Shown here piece by piece: positions 41,731 to 50,739 of a DNA stretch of 64,000 bases. Below the pieces are notes generated by a model. It searched no databases. It worked only from the letters and a program-made list of their open reading frames with translations, and was not told where the DNA came from. Made by a program: the position numbers and the translations under genes. Within the stretch, counting starts at the first letter, position 1. Each line of letters begins with the position of its first letter. The stretch is taken from positions 1 to 64,000 of the forward strand of contig NZ_BDUF01000020.1 in NCBI RefSeq assembly GCF_002335525.1, read 5' to 3'. This stretch comes from Effusibacillus lacus. GTDB lineage: Bacteria; Bacillota; Bacilli; Tumebacillales; Effusibacillaceae.

Positions 41731-42837
41731 ATGACGGAAGAACAAAAAGTAACAGCTGTCGATGACATGCCGGATTGGTCGGCGTACCGCGGAGTGCTGG
41801 TTTATATTGAACACCGCGAAGGAATTGCCAAGAAAGTAGGCTGGCAGCTGCTGGGCCAAGGCAAAAGGCTGGCCGACAAGCTGGAAGTTGAAGTGATGGC
41901 ACTGGTAATCGGCCATAATGTGGGTCAACTGGCAGAAGAGGCGATCACTTACGGTGCAGACCGGGTGTTTCTGGTTGATGCGCCGGAACTGAAAGATTAT
42001 AGGACTTATCCATATTCCCGTGCTTCCATGAAAGTCATTCATGAAGTAAAACCGGAGATTGTGCTGTTTGGTGCAACAGCTACCGGCCGCGATCTTGCCG
42101 GTGCCATTGCAACCCACTTACCAACCGGTTTGACTGCAGATACAACGGAACTGGATGTGGAACCGCATCCCAGCCGTTTACTGCAGGCTTCCCGTCCCGC
42201 TTTTTCGGAAAAAATGATGGCCACCATCCTTTGCAAACAGTATCGGCCGCAAATGGCAACTGCCCGAGCCGGCGTATTTGAAGCGCTGCCAAAGGATCCG
42301 TCCCGCAAGGGGGAAATCGTCCAGATCGATTTTCAAATTCAAGAAAGCGAAATTGCGGCGAAAGTTCTGGATTTTATCCAGGATCAATCCAAAATCAACC
42401 TGGAAGAAGCGGAAATCATTGTGGCGGGCGGCCGGGGTCTTGGTGGCCCGGAACCGTTCAAGATGCTTCAGGAGTTGGCGGATGCGCTCGGTGGCGTTGT
42501 AGGTGCTTCCCGCGCTGCGGTCGATGCCGGCTGGATCAAGCATGAACATCAGGTGGGCCAGACCGGGTATACGGTTCGCCCGAAGCTGTACTTTGCCATT
42601 GGGATCTCCGGCGCCGTTCAGCACACTGTCGGCATGCAGAATTCCGACTTGATCATTGCCATCAACCGCGATCCGGATGCACCGATTTTTAAAGTGGCGC
42701 ATTATGGTATAGTAGGGGACTTGTTCCAGATTGTGCCTGCCATAACGGAAGAGGTACGCAGCAGAAAGGGCGCCTCTTTTCTCAGCAACAGTTCGAATTC
42801 ATCTGCAGCCAATGAGGAAGGGGGAGTCCGGGTATGA
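41731..42837 (+). CDS. fixB: Electron transfer flavoprotein alpha subunit FixB
   Basis: 368-residue ETF-alpha. The N-terminal alpha/beta domain is followed by the C-terminal FAD domain with VAGGRGLGGPEPF, LGGVVGASRAAVDAGW, QVGQTGYTVRPKLYFAIGIS and NSDLIIAINRDPDAPIF. FixA and FixB together hold the bifurcating FAD. The stop overlaps fixC (ATGA). Confidence 0.95.
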   Translation: MTEEQKVTAVDDMPDWSAYRGVLVYIEHREGIAKKVGWQLLGQGKRLADKLEVEVMALVIGHNVGQLAEEAITYGADRVFLVDAPELKDYRTYPYSRASMKVIHEVKPEIVLFGATATGRDLAGAIATHLPTGLTADTTELDVEPHPSRLLQASRPAFSEKMMATILCKQYRPQMATARAGVFEALPKDPSRKGEIVQIDFQIQESEIAAKVLDFIQDQSKINLEEAEIIVAGGRGLGGPEPFKMLQELADALGGVVGASRAAVDAGWIKHEHQVGQTGYTVRPKLYFAIGISGAVQHTVGMQNSDLIIAINRDPDAPIFKVAHYGIVGDLFQIVPAITEEVRSRKGASFLSNSSNSSAANEEGGVRV

Positions 42838-44138
42838 CGAACAAATTTGACGCAATCGTTGTGGGAGCCGGTCCGGCCGGCGCGGCAGCAGCATTGACGA
42901 TGGCCAAAGCGGGGCTTTCCGTTGTATTGCTGGAGCGCGGGGAATTCCCGGGGGCCAAGAACGTGTTCGGGGGAGTACTCTACCGGAAACAGTTGGAGGA
43001 CATCATTCCTGAATTCTGGAAAGAAGCGCCGCTGGAACGTCATATTGTGGAACAAAGACTCTGGATCCTGGGTCCCGAGTCGGTGGTAACCTTCGGTCAC
43101 CGGAATGAAGCATTCAAGGAGCCTTATAACTGCTGGACGGGCATGCGTGTAAAATTCGACGAGTGGTTTGCGAAGAAAGCGGAAGAGGCAGGAGCCATCC
43201 CTGTATATGAAACGGTCGTGACAGACCTGATCCGTGAAGGGGACAAAGTTGTCGGCGTCAAAACAGACCGTGAGCAAGGCGATCTGTACGCGAACGTTGT
43301 TGTCATTGCAGATGGCGTTAACTCCCTGTTGGGAAAACAACTTGGCGTGCACAAGGAATGGCTGCCGGATCAAGTGTCACTGGCAGTGAAAGAACAGATT
43401 TTCCTGCCGAAAGAGAAAATCTTGGACCGTTTCAACCTGGAAGGCGACGAAGGGGTCACGATCGAGTTTGTCGGCGAAACCTCCCGTGGCATGACGGGTC
43501 TTGGCTTCCTTTACACCAATAAGGAATCGATCTCCCTTGGAATCGGTGTGATGGTGTCCGATCTGAAGAAAAACAACGTCAAGCCCTATGAGCTGCTGGA
43601 AGGTGTGAAGCAGCACCCGACCATTCGCAAGCTGATTCAGGGCGGCGAAACCAAAGAATACGCGGGTCACCTGATCCCGGAAGGCGGATTGAAAGCAGTT
43701 CCCCCGCTGTCCGGCAACGGTTGGGTAATCTGCGGGGATGCTGCCCAGCTGGTGAACTTCGTTCACAGGGAAGGTACCAACCTGGCTATGACTTCAGGGC
43801 GCTATGCTGCGGAAGCGATCATTGAAGCGACCAAGAGCGGCGACTTTTCCCGCCAGTCTTTGAGCCTCTATGATGCAAAAGTGAAAGAGTCGTTTATCCA
43901 TAAAGATCTGAAGAAGTACCAAGGGCTGCATTCGCTCTTGAATGAAGTAGATCCGAAGGTGTTGTTTGAAAACTTGCCGCGTGCACTGAATGATGCCGCT
44001 TTCCAGATGTTGCTTGTGGATGGTGTCTCCAAAGCTGAGAAGCAGCGCTACGCGATCAAGCGTCTGAAGGAAGCTACCGGCGGAACATGGGATCTCTTGA
44101 AACTCGGATACAAGGGATGGAGGGCGATCAACGGATGA
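42834..44138 (+). CDS. fixC: FixC, ETF-quinone oxidoreductase-like flavoprotein
   Basis: 434-residue FAD protein. The dinucleotide-binding start VVGAGPAGAAAALTMAKAG, the FPGAKNVFGG segment and the second FAD motif GNGWVICGDAAQLVNFVHREG are typical of FixC and ETF dehydrogenase. It accepts electrons from FixAB and passes them to quinone, with FixX as iron-sulfur partner. Its stop overlaps the start of fixX. Confidence 0.95.
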   Translation: MTNKFDAIVVGAGPAGAAAALTMAKAGLSVVLLERGEFPGAKNVFGGVLYRKQLEDIIPEFWKEAPLERHIVEQRLWILGPESVVTFGHRNEAFKEPYNCWTGMRVKFDEWFAKKAEEAGAIPVYETVVTDLIREGDKVVGVKTDREQGDLYANVVVIADGVNSLLGKQLGVHKEWLPDQVSLAVKEQIFLPKEKILDRFNLEGDEGVTIEFVGETSRGMTGLGFLYTNKESISLGIGVMVSDLKKNNVKPYELLEGVKQHPTIRKLIQGGETKEYAGHLIPEGGLKAVPPLSGNGWVICGDAAQLVNFVHREGTNLAMTSGRYAAEAIIEATKSGDFSRQSLSLYDAKVKESFIHKDLKKYQGLHSLLNEVDPKVLFENLPRALNDAAFQMLLVDGVSKAEKQRYAIKRLKEATGGTWDLLKLGYKGWRAING

Positions 44139-44413
44139 GCGCTACAATTGAAGAAAAACTGTTTACGATCCGGTACAAAGTCGATCACCAGTCGCATCTG
44201 ATCATCAAAGACCAGGATGTGTGCATGAAGTGCACCACCAAGGAGTGCACGCATTTCTGTCCTGCGGATGTGTATGCATGGGAGGGCAACTTCACCTCGG
44301 TCGCTTTCGAGAACTGCATTGAATGCGGAACCTGCCGTATCGGCTGCCCCACTTACAACATCGAGTGGGTGTACCCCAAGGGCGGATACGGCATCACTTA
44401 CAAGTTTGGTTGA
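44135..44413 (+). CDS. fixX: FixX, ferredoxin-like protein
   Basis: 92-residue ferredoxin-like subunit with eight cysteines: C30, C33, C38, C42 and C61, C64, C67, C71. The second set is a normal CxxCxxCxxxC [4Fe-4S] site; the first has altered spacing. The ending EWVYPKGGYGITYKFG is characteristic of FixX. It ends the operon and is followed by a strong terminator. Confidence 0.95.
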   Translation: MSATIEEKLFTIRYKVDHQSHLIIKDQDVCMKCTTKECTHFCPADVYAWEGNFTSVAFENCIECGTCRIGCPTYNIEWVYPKGGYGITYKFG

Positions 44414-44433
44414 TTGATTGCCTTTCTTGTCGA

Positions 44434-44488
44434 ACAAAAATTATCCCGTATCACGATATAAGTGGTACGGGATAATTGTTTTTTTTGG
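44434..44488 (+). terminator. Terminator after fixX (copy 1 of a duplicated 41-nt sequence)
   Basis: ATTATCCCGTATCAC (44440-44454) pairs with GTGGTACGGGATAAT (44462-44476), then TGTTTTTTTT. The 41 nt at 44434-44474 recur exactly at 47012-47052. Confidence 0.85.
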
Positions 44489-44586
44489 TGAACGGGTCTG
44501 TACCAGGATATCATGCAAGATTGGATAGAATTTATTCACGGAAATTGTTTTAATAACAATAGAGACTGTCTGGTGGAGTGAGAGAG

Positions 44587-45258
44587 ATGGAGAATGCTTC
44601 GGTTCCCATGATTTTAAAGGCCATAAGCGAAGTGTTTCCGGAAGAGGTGTCTTTTGCGATTGCCGATCATTCAAGGTATATCTATTACCAGCCTAGCCAT
44701 AGCGTTGATTTGAAAATTAAACCTGGTGACGCCATTAGGGAAGGCACTGTAACACACAAGGCATTAAAAATCAGACAAAAGGTTTCACAATATGTAGAAA
44801 GTGATGTATTTGGCGTTCCTTATTACGGAATGTCCATTCCCCTTATCAACCGTGGGAATACAGAGGGATGTTTTACAGTTATCTTTCCGCGTTTTTTGGG
44901 AAAAGAAAGTGAAAAGCTGCCCAGGCACCATTTTTTGATAGGGAAAAAAGAAGATCGCTGGATACCCGTCTCCTTTCCGAATATCTTCTTTATAGAGTCC
45001 CATAATGGAAAAACGTTGCTTCATACAGAGAAAGATGTTTATCTTAACAAATACAGTCTCGTTGAACTGCATAAGATTCTGCCGCAAGAATATTTTGTCC
45101 GCTGCCATCGCGCTTTCTTTGTGAACGTGAATGCGATCGCCGAAATACATCCCGATTTTCACTCAACTTTTGTGCTGGTGCTGAAGGATCAAAACCGGAC
45201 TCGAATTCCTGTCAGTCAAAAATATGCGAGTCATTTCCGGAAATTGCTTGGGTTTTAG
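44587..45258 (+). CDS. LytTR-domain transcriptional regulator
   Basis: 223 residues. The C-terminal third (about 125-222) is a LytTR DNA-binding domain, with IFFIESHNGKTLLHTEKDVY, LVELHKILPQEYFVRCHRAF then FVNVNAI, and RIPVSQKYASHFRK. The first 110 residues look like a PAS- or GAF-like sensor (FPEEVSFAIADHSRYIYYQP). A receiver domain is absent, so a small ligand rather than phosphorylation probably controls it. ATG 44587 is 8 nt after GGTGGAG. It lies between fixABCX and a CoA-transferase gene and may control either. Confidence 0.87.
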   Translation: MENASVPMILKAISEVFPEEVSFAIADHSRYIYYQPSHSVDLKIKPGDAIREGTVTHKALKIRQKVSQYVESDVFGVPYYGMSIPLINRGNTEGCFTVIFPRFLGKESEKLPRHHFLIGKKEDRWIPVSFPNIFFIESHNGKTLLHTEKDVYLNKYSLVELHKILPQEYFVRCHRAFFVNVNAIAEIHPDFHSTFVLVLKDQNRTRIPVSQKYASHFRKLLGF

Positions 45259-45278
45259 GGCAACAGAATTGCATTTTG

Positions 45279-45328
45279 AGGCGATTCCTCCCTTTGAATT
45301 CAACGGGAGAGGGATCGCTGTTTTTATG
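45279..45328 (+). terminator. Intrinsic terminator after LytTR gene
   Basis: GCGAT...CCTCCC (45281-45292) pairs with GGGAGAGGGATCGC (45305-45318) with bulges, followed by TGTTTTT. Confidence 0.6.
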
Positions 45329-45445
45329 GATTCAGATGGAAAAATTCTGTTTTATTCCTGAATCTGCTGTTTTGTTTGGGATCGGATGTGGAGTTTTTTG
45401 AACTGTGCTAGTTTAGAAAACAAAACGAATGGTAGGTGGGGGTAA

Positions 45446-47002
45446 ATGTTATCCGAACGGTTACGAGATAAAAGTTTGTATCAGAAGATTGTGTCCGCCG
45501 AAGAGGCTGCCGGTTGGATCCGGGATGGCATGACAATAGCATTAAGCGGATTTACGCGTGCGGGCGATGCCAAAGTCGTACCAATAGCTCTGGCCGATCG
45601 GGCAAAAAAGGAGAACAAACCTTTCAAAATCAATGTCTATACCGGAGCTTCTTTGGGCTCTGACGTAGATGCGATTATGGCGGAAGCAGGAATTGTCAAC
45701 AAGCGCCTGCCATTTCAGGCAGATAAGTTGATGCGGCAAAAAATTAACAGTGGGGAAATCTTGTTTGTTGATCAACATTTGTCGCATACTGCCGAAGCCA
45801 TTCGGGGAAACATACTGGATCCTATTGATTTCGCCATAGTGGAAGCGGTTTCAATTACAGAAGACGGACAAATCATACCCGCAACATCTGTCGGGAATTC
45901 CAGTATATTTGTGCAACGTGCAAAACAAGTCATTGTTGAATTAAACGTCGCTCAGCCATCTTCTCTTGCAGGAATACATGATATCTATGATCCGGGTTTG
46001 CAAGGCCAGCGTCTGCCGATTCCTTTAACGTCCGTAGAACAGCGTATAGGCAGCATCGGGATTGCGGTCGATATCGATAAAATAAAAGGGATTGTCATAA
46101 CCAATCAACCAGATTCACCTTCCACCATTGAGCAGCCGGATGAGGAAACGGCGTTGATGGCTGGTCATTTGATTGATTTTTTGCGTCATGAAGTGAAAAT
46201 GGGCAGACTGCCCGCCCATCTTGCACCGTTGCAATCAGGTATTGGCTCTGTAGCAAATGCGGTATTCAACGGATTCATGACTTCCGAGTTTTCAAACCTT
46301 GAGGTGTATTCGGAAGTTTTACAGGACGCGGTATTTGATTTATTGGATGCCGGAAAAATCAGGTTTGCTTCCGGATGTTCCATAACCTTGTCACCCCGAA
46401 AAATGGATTCTGTGCTAAACAGTTTTGAAAAATATCGCGACAAGATTGTATTGCGCCCGCAAGAAATATCGAATCACCCGGAGATTGTTCGCAGACTGGG
46501 ACTAATCTCCATTAATACGGCGCTGGAAGCAGACATCTACGGGAATGTGAATTCAACAAATGTACTTGGAACCCGAATGATGAACGGAATTGGCGGATCT
46601 GGAGATTTTGCACGGAATTCACGTTTGGCAGTTTTCGTAACTAAGTCAATCGCAAAAAACGGAAATATATCAAGTATAGTTCCTTTTGTTACCCATATTG
46701 ACCATACTGAGCATGATGTGGATGTAATCGTAACCGAGCAGGGTCTGGCCGATCTGCGTGGACTGGCTCCCAGAGAACGGGCACCGGTAATTATTGAAAA
46801 GTGTACGCATCCGTCGTATCGACCACAACTCTATGAATATTATCAGGAAGCTCTGTCGCGCGGCGGACACACTCCGCATGTTTTGGAAAAGGCTCTGTCC
46901 TGGCATATACAATACGCAACCGAAGGAACCATGCTGATTTCGGAACCGTCAAAGAAAAGAACAGATATGCAGCCGTTATCCGTTGGGGGTGGCTGGCACT
47001 AA
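45446..47002 (+). CDS. Acetyl-CoA hydrolase/transferase (succinyl-CoA:acetate CoA-transferase type)
   Basis: 518-residue class I CoA-transferase. The N-terminal part has MTIALSGFTRAGDAKVVPIA. The C-terminal part has LAPLQSGIGSVANAVFNGF, INTALEADIYGNVNSTNVLG and the catalytic-region GIGGSGDFARNSRLAVFVTK, then VTEQGLADLRGLAPRERA. This is the Ach1/SucCoAT/Cat1 family, which moves CoA between succinate and acetate or a similar acid. ATG 45446 follows GGTAGGTGGGGGT. It is regulated separately from the LytTR gene, since a terminator lies between, though LytTR may act on it. Confidence 0.92.
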   Translation: MLSERLRDKSLYQKIVSAEEAAGWIRDGMTIALSGFTRAGDAKVVPIALADRAKKENKPFKINVYTGASLGSDVDAIMAEAGIVNKRLPFQADKLMRQKINSGEILFVDQHLSHTAEAIRGNILDPIDFAIVEAVSITEDGQIIPATSVGNSSIFVQRAKQVIVELNVAQPSSLAGIHDIYDPGLQGQRLPIPLTSVEQRIGSIGIAVDIDKIKGIVITNQPDSPSTIEQPDEETALMAGHLIDFLRHEVKMGRLPAHLAPLQSGIGSVANAVFNGFMTSEFSNLEVYSEVLQDAVFDLLDAGKIRFASGCSITLSPRKMDSVLNSFEKYRDKIVLRPQEISNHPEIVRRLGLISINTALEADIYGNVNSTNVLGTRMMNGIGGSGDFARNSRLAVFVTKSIAKNGNISSIVPFVTHIDHTEHDVDVIVTEQGLADLRGLAPRERAPVIIEKCTHPSYRPQLYEYYQEALSRGGHTPHVLEKALSWHIQYATEGTMLISEPSKKRTDMQPLSVGGGWH

Positions 47003-47011
47003 TCTTGCCGG

Positions 47012-47062
47012 ACAAAAATTATCCCGTATCACGATATAAGTGGTACGGGATATTTGTTTTTT
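47012..47062 (+). terminator. Terminator after CoA-transferase (copy 2 of the duplicated 41-nt sequence)
   Basis: Same 41 nt as 44434-44474: stem ATTATCCCGTATCAC (47018-47032) with GTGGTACGGGATA (47040-47052), then TTTGTTTTTTG. Confidence 0.85.
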
Positions 47063-47144
47063 GTGGTCCGCCGTTGTATGACATTATTTGTTTACAACGT
47101 AACATTGTTATGTTACACTGTTGCTTGAGAAAGGGTGTGTTTGG

Positions 47145-47768
47145 ATGGACCAGAATCTGATCTCAAAAAAAGAACTCCTGGAACTGACGGGGATTTCTTA
47201 CGGCCAGTTATACAGATGGAAAAGGAAGAACTTGATCCCCGAAGACTGGTTTATAAGAAAGTCCACTTTCACCGGACAGGAGACTTTTTTTCCAAAAGCC
47301 AAAATCTTGGACAGGATCGACAAGATTCTGAACATGAAAGAAGGTTTGTCTTTGAACGAACTGGCCGATATGTTCTCTCCAAATCCTGCGGAAGCTTCTT
47401 TAACCAAAGACGAACTTCTGAAACGAAACATTGTTTCGAAAGAAGTCCTCGCAATGTATGAGAAATATCAGGGGGAAACTGAAGTTTTTGATTTTGAACA
47501 ACTCCTATACGTCTATATTCTTGAAAAGATGCTTCAGACAGGGGAAATCAGTCTGGATGAAACAAAAATCATAGTGCAGGCGTTGGCAGATCATTACCCA
47601 AAATTTCATGGCAAAAACTGTGATTTGATTTTTGTTAGGAAACTGGGAGTTGCGATTTGTTGTATGGTTTCCAGCCCCAGTGAAGTGTATTTCGAGAGCG
47701 GCGCCAAGCTGGTCGCTCAGTTCAACCTCGCCAACTGCATAGAAGAATTGAAATTGAAACTTGCGTAA
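47145..47768 (+). CDS. YhbD-family (DUF4004) regulator-like protein
   Basis: 207-residue protein with a MerR-like HTH at the N-terminus (ISKKELLELTGISYGQLYRW, then KRKNLIPEDWF) and a helical rest. This matches B. subtilis YhbD, encoded just upstream of the bactofilin genes bacE and bacF (yhbE, yhbF). Gene order is conserved here, as two bactofilin-like genes follow. ATG 47145 is preceded by AAAGGGTG. Bactofilins in B. subtilis are needed for flagellar assembly; a regulatory role of YhbD there is inferred from the HTH. Confidence 0.83.
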   Translation: MDQNLISKKELLELTGISYGQLYRWKRKNLIPEDWFIRKSTFTGQETFFPKAKILDRIDKILNMKEGLSLNELADMFSPNPAEASLTKDELLKRNIVSKEVLAMYEKYQGETEVFDFEQLLYVYILEKMLQTGEISLDETKIIVQALADHYPKFHGKNCDLIFVRKLGVAICCMVSSPSEVYFESGAKLVAQFNLANCIEELKLKLA

Positions 47769-47784
47769 ATGGGGGAAAAACAAA

Positions 47785-48390
47785 ATGGAGAATCTGGCCC
47801 GGGGGAATCGGAATTTGAAAATCTATGGCACCGGAACAGCAGCCGGAGGAGTATACGAAAAAGTGAGTGTGAACGGAGAAGCGGAAATTGCCGGGGATTT
47901 GGATTGCACCCACTTAAAGATCAACGGGAACTGTACGTTTCATGGAAATGTAAAGGCTAAACTTTTCCGGATTGCCGGGAACGCAGATGTTGATGGCAGC
48001 ATTAGCGGAGACGAAATCAAGATTCTGGGCGCTTTAACGGTCAATGGAGACTGCAATGCGGAATCCTTTGTTGCAAAGGGGGGGTTTACAATTGACGGGT
48101 TGTTGAACGCCGGGAAGATTGACATCAGTCCGTACGGTCCTTGCGAGGTCAAGGAAATTGGAGGAGAAACCATACATGTTCGATCTCGATTCCGATTGTT
48201 TGTCGGATATAATCATCTCTCTTCCGAAACGATTGAAGGAGACGACATCCATCTGGAATACACAAAAGCCGAGGTGGTTCGCGGGAACAGAGTGATCATT
48301 GGGCCCGGGTGTGAAATCGGGTTGGTCGAATACAAAGAGACATTTCATCAGGCAAAGGGGGTCAAGGTTCATGAAAGCAAAAAGATCTGA
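47785..48390 (+). CDS. Bactofilin-like (polymer-forming) protein, first copy
   Basis: 201 residues rich in short beta repeats of the bactofilin right-handed helix: GDLDCTHLKINGNCTFHGNV, AGNADVDGSISGDEIKILGA, LTVNGDCNAESFVAKGGFTI. The C-terminal part (EIGGETIHVRSRFRLFVGYN, LEYTKAEVVRGNRVIIGPGC, LVEYKETF) is shared with the second copy at 49971. ATG 47785 follows GGGGGAAAAACAAA. Its last 20 nt overlap the transporter gene. Confidence 0.85.
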   Translation: MENLARGNRNLKIYGTGTAAGGVYEKVSVNGEAEIAGDLDCTHLKINGNCTFHGNVKAKLFRIAGNADVDGSISGDEIKILGALTVNGDCNAESFVAKGGFTIDGLLNAGKIDISPYGPCEVKEIGGETIHVRSRFRLFVGYNHLSSETIEGDDIHLEYTKAEVVRGNRVIIGPGCEIGLVEYKETFHQAKGVKVHESKKI

Positions 48391-49948
48391 CGGAAGTAAG
48401 TTGGGTTTTGTTGTTGCCGGACTGTTGTTGGGGATTTTGATCGCCGCTATGGACAATACAATTGTCGCTACCGCAATGGGTACGATCGTCGCAGATCTTG
48501 GGGGACTCGACAAGTTCGTTTGGGTTACCTCCGCCTACATGGTAACTGAAATGGCAGGCATGCCGATTTTCGGGAAACTGTCCGATATGTATGGACGGAA
48601 ACGGTTTTTTATTTTTGGCCTGTCTATGTTTTTGTTGGGGTCTGTTTTGTGCGGCACCGCGCAAAGCATTGAACAACTCAGTATCTACCGGGCGATTCAG
48701 GGGATTGGCGGAGGTGCGCTCATGCCGATTGCGTTTACCATCATGTACGATATTTTTCCCCCGGAACAGAGAGGCAAAATGGGTGGTTTGTTCGGCGCGG
48801 TGTTTGGGCTTTCAAGTATTTTCGGGCCTCTGTTGGGGGCGTATATCACCGATTCTATCGACTGGCGCTGGGTGTTTTACATCAACTTGCCTTTAGGGGT
48901 GCTGGCATTTGCGTTTGTTGCGTATTTCTATCGGGAATCGCTGCAGCACGCCAGGCAAAAAATCGATTGGTGGGGAACGGTTACACTTGTCCCTGCCGTA
49001 GCAAGTTTGTTGTTCGCCCTTGAGCTTGGAGGCAACAAATACGAGTGGGATTCCGGGATTATTCTCGGCTTGTTTGCCGCGTTTGGCTTTTTATTTGCTG
49101 CATTTCTTTACGCGGAAACAAAAGCGGTTGAACCGATTATTTCGTATCAGATGTTTAAAAAGCGTCTGTTTGCCGCAAGCAATCTGGTCGGGCTGTTTTC
49201 AGGAGCCACTTTTATTGTCGCGACAGTGTACATTCCGATCTTTGTTCAGGGGGTCCTGGGTGGAACCGCGACCAACTCGGGGTTAGTCTTGCTGCCGATG
49301 ATGCTTGGCACCGTGGTATCCGCACAACTGGGGGGATTCTTGTCCGCCAAAACCAGCTATCGCAACGTCATGGCGATTTTCACCGTACTTATGGTAATCG
49401 GAATTTTCCTCCTCAGTACATTGTCGACTGACACAACGCGTTACATGGTGACGATTTACATGATTATAGTCGGATTGGGTGTAGGAGCTTCTTTCTCGGT
49501 GCTGGGCATGGCGGTCATTCACCATTTCGACGAAAGACAGCGCGGTTCAGCCAGCTCCACAAGTTCTTTCCTGCGGGCATTGGGCATGACGTTGGGAATC
49601 ACCATTTTCGGTATCATCCAAAGGAATCTCTTTGCCAATAGATTGACTGAAGCGTTTGCGGGTATGGGGCAGGTACCCCAGGGCGGAGCGCTTCATGATC
49701 CGCGCATGATCCTTGCGCCGGAAACCCGCTCCAGGATTCCTCAGCCGGTACTTGACAAGATCACTGGATCCTTGTCGACTTCGATTGCCGATACCTTTAT
49801 TTGGGCGATGATACCCGCCCTGTTAACCCTTGCGTTTGTGTTCTTGATGAGCAATGAACGCCTGCAAGTGTTCGGGAAAGGCTTACAGCCGACGGGAAAC
49901 GCTGCGAGAGAAGGGAAGCAGCCACTCGCTATTGAAGTAAAGGATTAA
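48371..49948 (+). CDS. MFS transporter, DHA2 (14-helix) drug:proton antiporter family
   Basis: 525-residue permease with about 14 hydrophobic segments. It shows LGILIAAMDNTIVATAMGTI, MFS motif A as GKLSDMYGRKRFF, GIGGGALMPIAFTIMYDIFP and motif C-like FGLSSIFGPLLGAYITD. It resembles EmrB/LmrB-type multidrug exporters. ATG 48371 lies inside the preceding bactofilin gene and another bactofilin gene follows within 25 bp, so the exporter is embedded in a bactofilin operon. It is clearly similar to the exporter at 52885. Confidence 0.92.
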   Translation: MKAKRSDGSKLGFVVAGLLLGILIAAMDNTIVATAMGTIVADLGGLDKFVWVTSAYMVTEMAGMPIFGKLSDMYGRKRFFIFGLSMFLLGSVLCGTAQSIEQLSIYRAIQGIGGGALMPIAFTIMYDIFPPEQRGKMGGLFGAVFGLSSIFGPLLGAYITDSIDWRWVFYINLPLGVLAFAFVAYFYRESLQHARQKIDWWGTVTLVPAVASLLFALELGGNKYEWDSGIILGLFAAFGFLFAAFLYAETKAVEPIISYQMFKKRLFAASNLVGLFSGATFIVATVYIPIFVQGVLGGTATNSGLVLLPMMLGTVVSAQLGGFLSAKTSYRNVMAIFTVLMVIGIFLLSTLSTDTTRYMVTIYMIIVGLGVGASFSVLGMAVIHHFDERQRGSASSTSSFLRALGMTLGITIFGIIQRNLFANRLTEAFAGMGQVPQGGALHDPRMILAPETRSRIPQPVLDKITGSLSTSIADTFIWAMIPALLTLAFVFLMSNERLQVFGKGLQPTGNAAREGKQPLAIEVKD

Positions 49949-49970
49949 TAAGTGTGAGAGGGGGAGACTG

Positions 49971-50726
49971 ATGAACCCTGCAATGTATGTTGATGATTTG
50001 ACAATTTCGGGAAGTGGTTCCACGAACGGAGGCAGATTCAACAATGTCAATATTTCCGGATCCTGCAAGATCAACGGTGACATTGAAGCGAACGCCATTA
50101 AGATCTCCGGGTCAGCAACGATGAGCGGAAACGTGAAATCCGGAAGGTATATTGTTAACGGGTTCGGGTCAGTTCGCGGGAATCTGGAAGGCGGGATTGT
50201 AAGAAACAATGGGCGACTGAAGGTTGTAGGAGAGTCCCGGGCAATGGAGTTTACAAACAGCGGAAGTTCGTTAGTCCGCGGACATCTGAAAGCGGAACGG
50301 ATACGGTCTGTCGGGAGGCTGGTAGTTGGAGGAGGCGTTGAAACAGAGGAGTTCGACTCTTACGGTTCGCTGAAAGTCGGCGGCTTGCTGAATGGACACC
50401 GTATCAAAATAAAAATCAAGGGGATGTGTTTTACGAAGGAACTGGGTGGTGAGGAGATTCAAGTCTCATTTTCCGATTCCAACATTTTTGGACTGTTCGG
50501 GAATCTGTTGGTCAAACCTGTACTTCGTTTGTTCAAACGAGGGTACAATCAGCTTACGGCAGAACTGATCGAGGGCACGACGATTTCATTGGAACATACA
50601 AACGCCAAGACCGTAAGGGGAGACAAGGTAACAATCGGCCCTAAGTGTAAAATCGAACTGGTGGAATATAAAGAATCGATCACGATTCATCCGAAAGCCA
50701 TCGTCAAGCAGCATTTGAAAGTGTAA
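49971..50726 (+). CDS. Bactofilin-like (polymer-forming) protein, second copy
   Basis: 251 residues with bactofilin-type repeats (ISGSCKINGDIEANAIKISG, SATMSGNVKSGRYIVNGFGS, VRGHLKAERIRSVGRLVVGG). Its C-terminal segment (ELIEGTTISLEHTNAKTVRG, DKVTIGPKCKIELVEYKESI) matches the first copy, so it corresponds to BacF beside BacE. It is longer, with an insert near residues 175-190 (SNIFGLFGNLLVKPVLRLFK). GAGGGGGAGACTG precedes the ATG. Confidence 0.85.
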   Translation: MNPAMYVDDLTISGSGSTNGGRFNNVNISGSCKINGDIEANAIKISGSATMSGNVKSGRYIVNGFGSVRGNLEGGIVRNNGRLKVVGESRAMEFTNSGSSLVRGHLKAERIRSVGRLVVGGGVETEEFDSYGSLKVGGLLNGHRIKIKIKGMCFTKELGGEEIQVSFSDSNIFGLFGNLLVKPVLRLFKRGYNQLTAELIEGTTISLEHTNAKTVRGDKVTIGPKCKIELVEYKESITIHPKAIVKQHLKV

Positions 50727-50739
50727 CATATATATCTAA

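Noticed and set aside
41305-42117. 270-codon antisense frame over fixA/fixB
   Set aside because: fixA and fixB are unmistakable on the + strand and the antisense frame lacks start signals.
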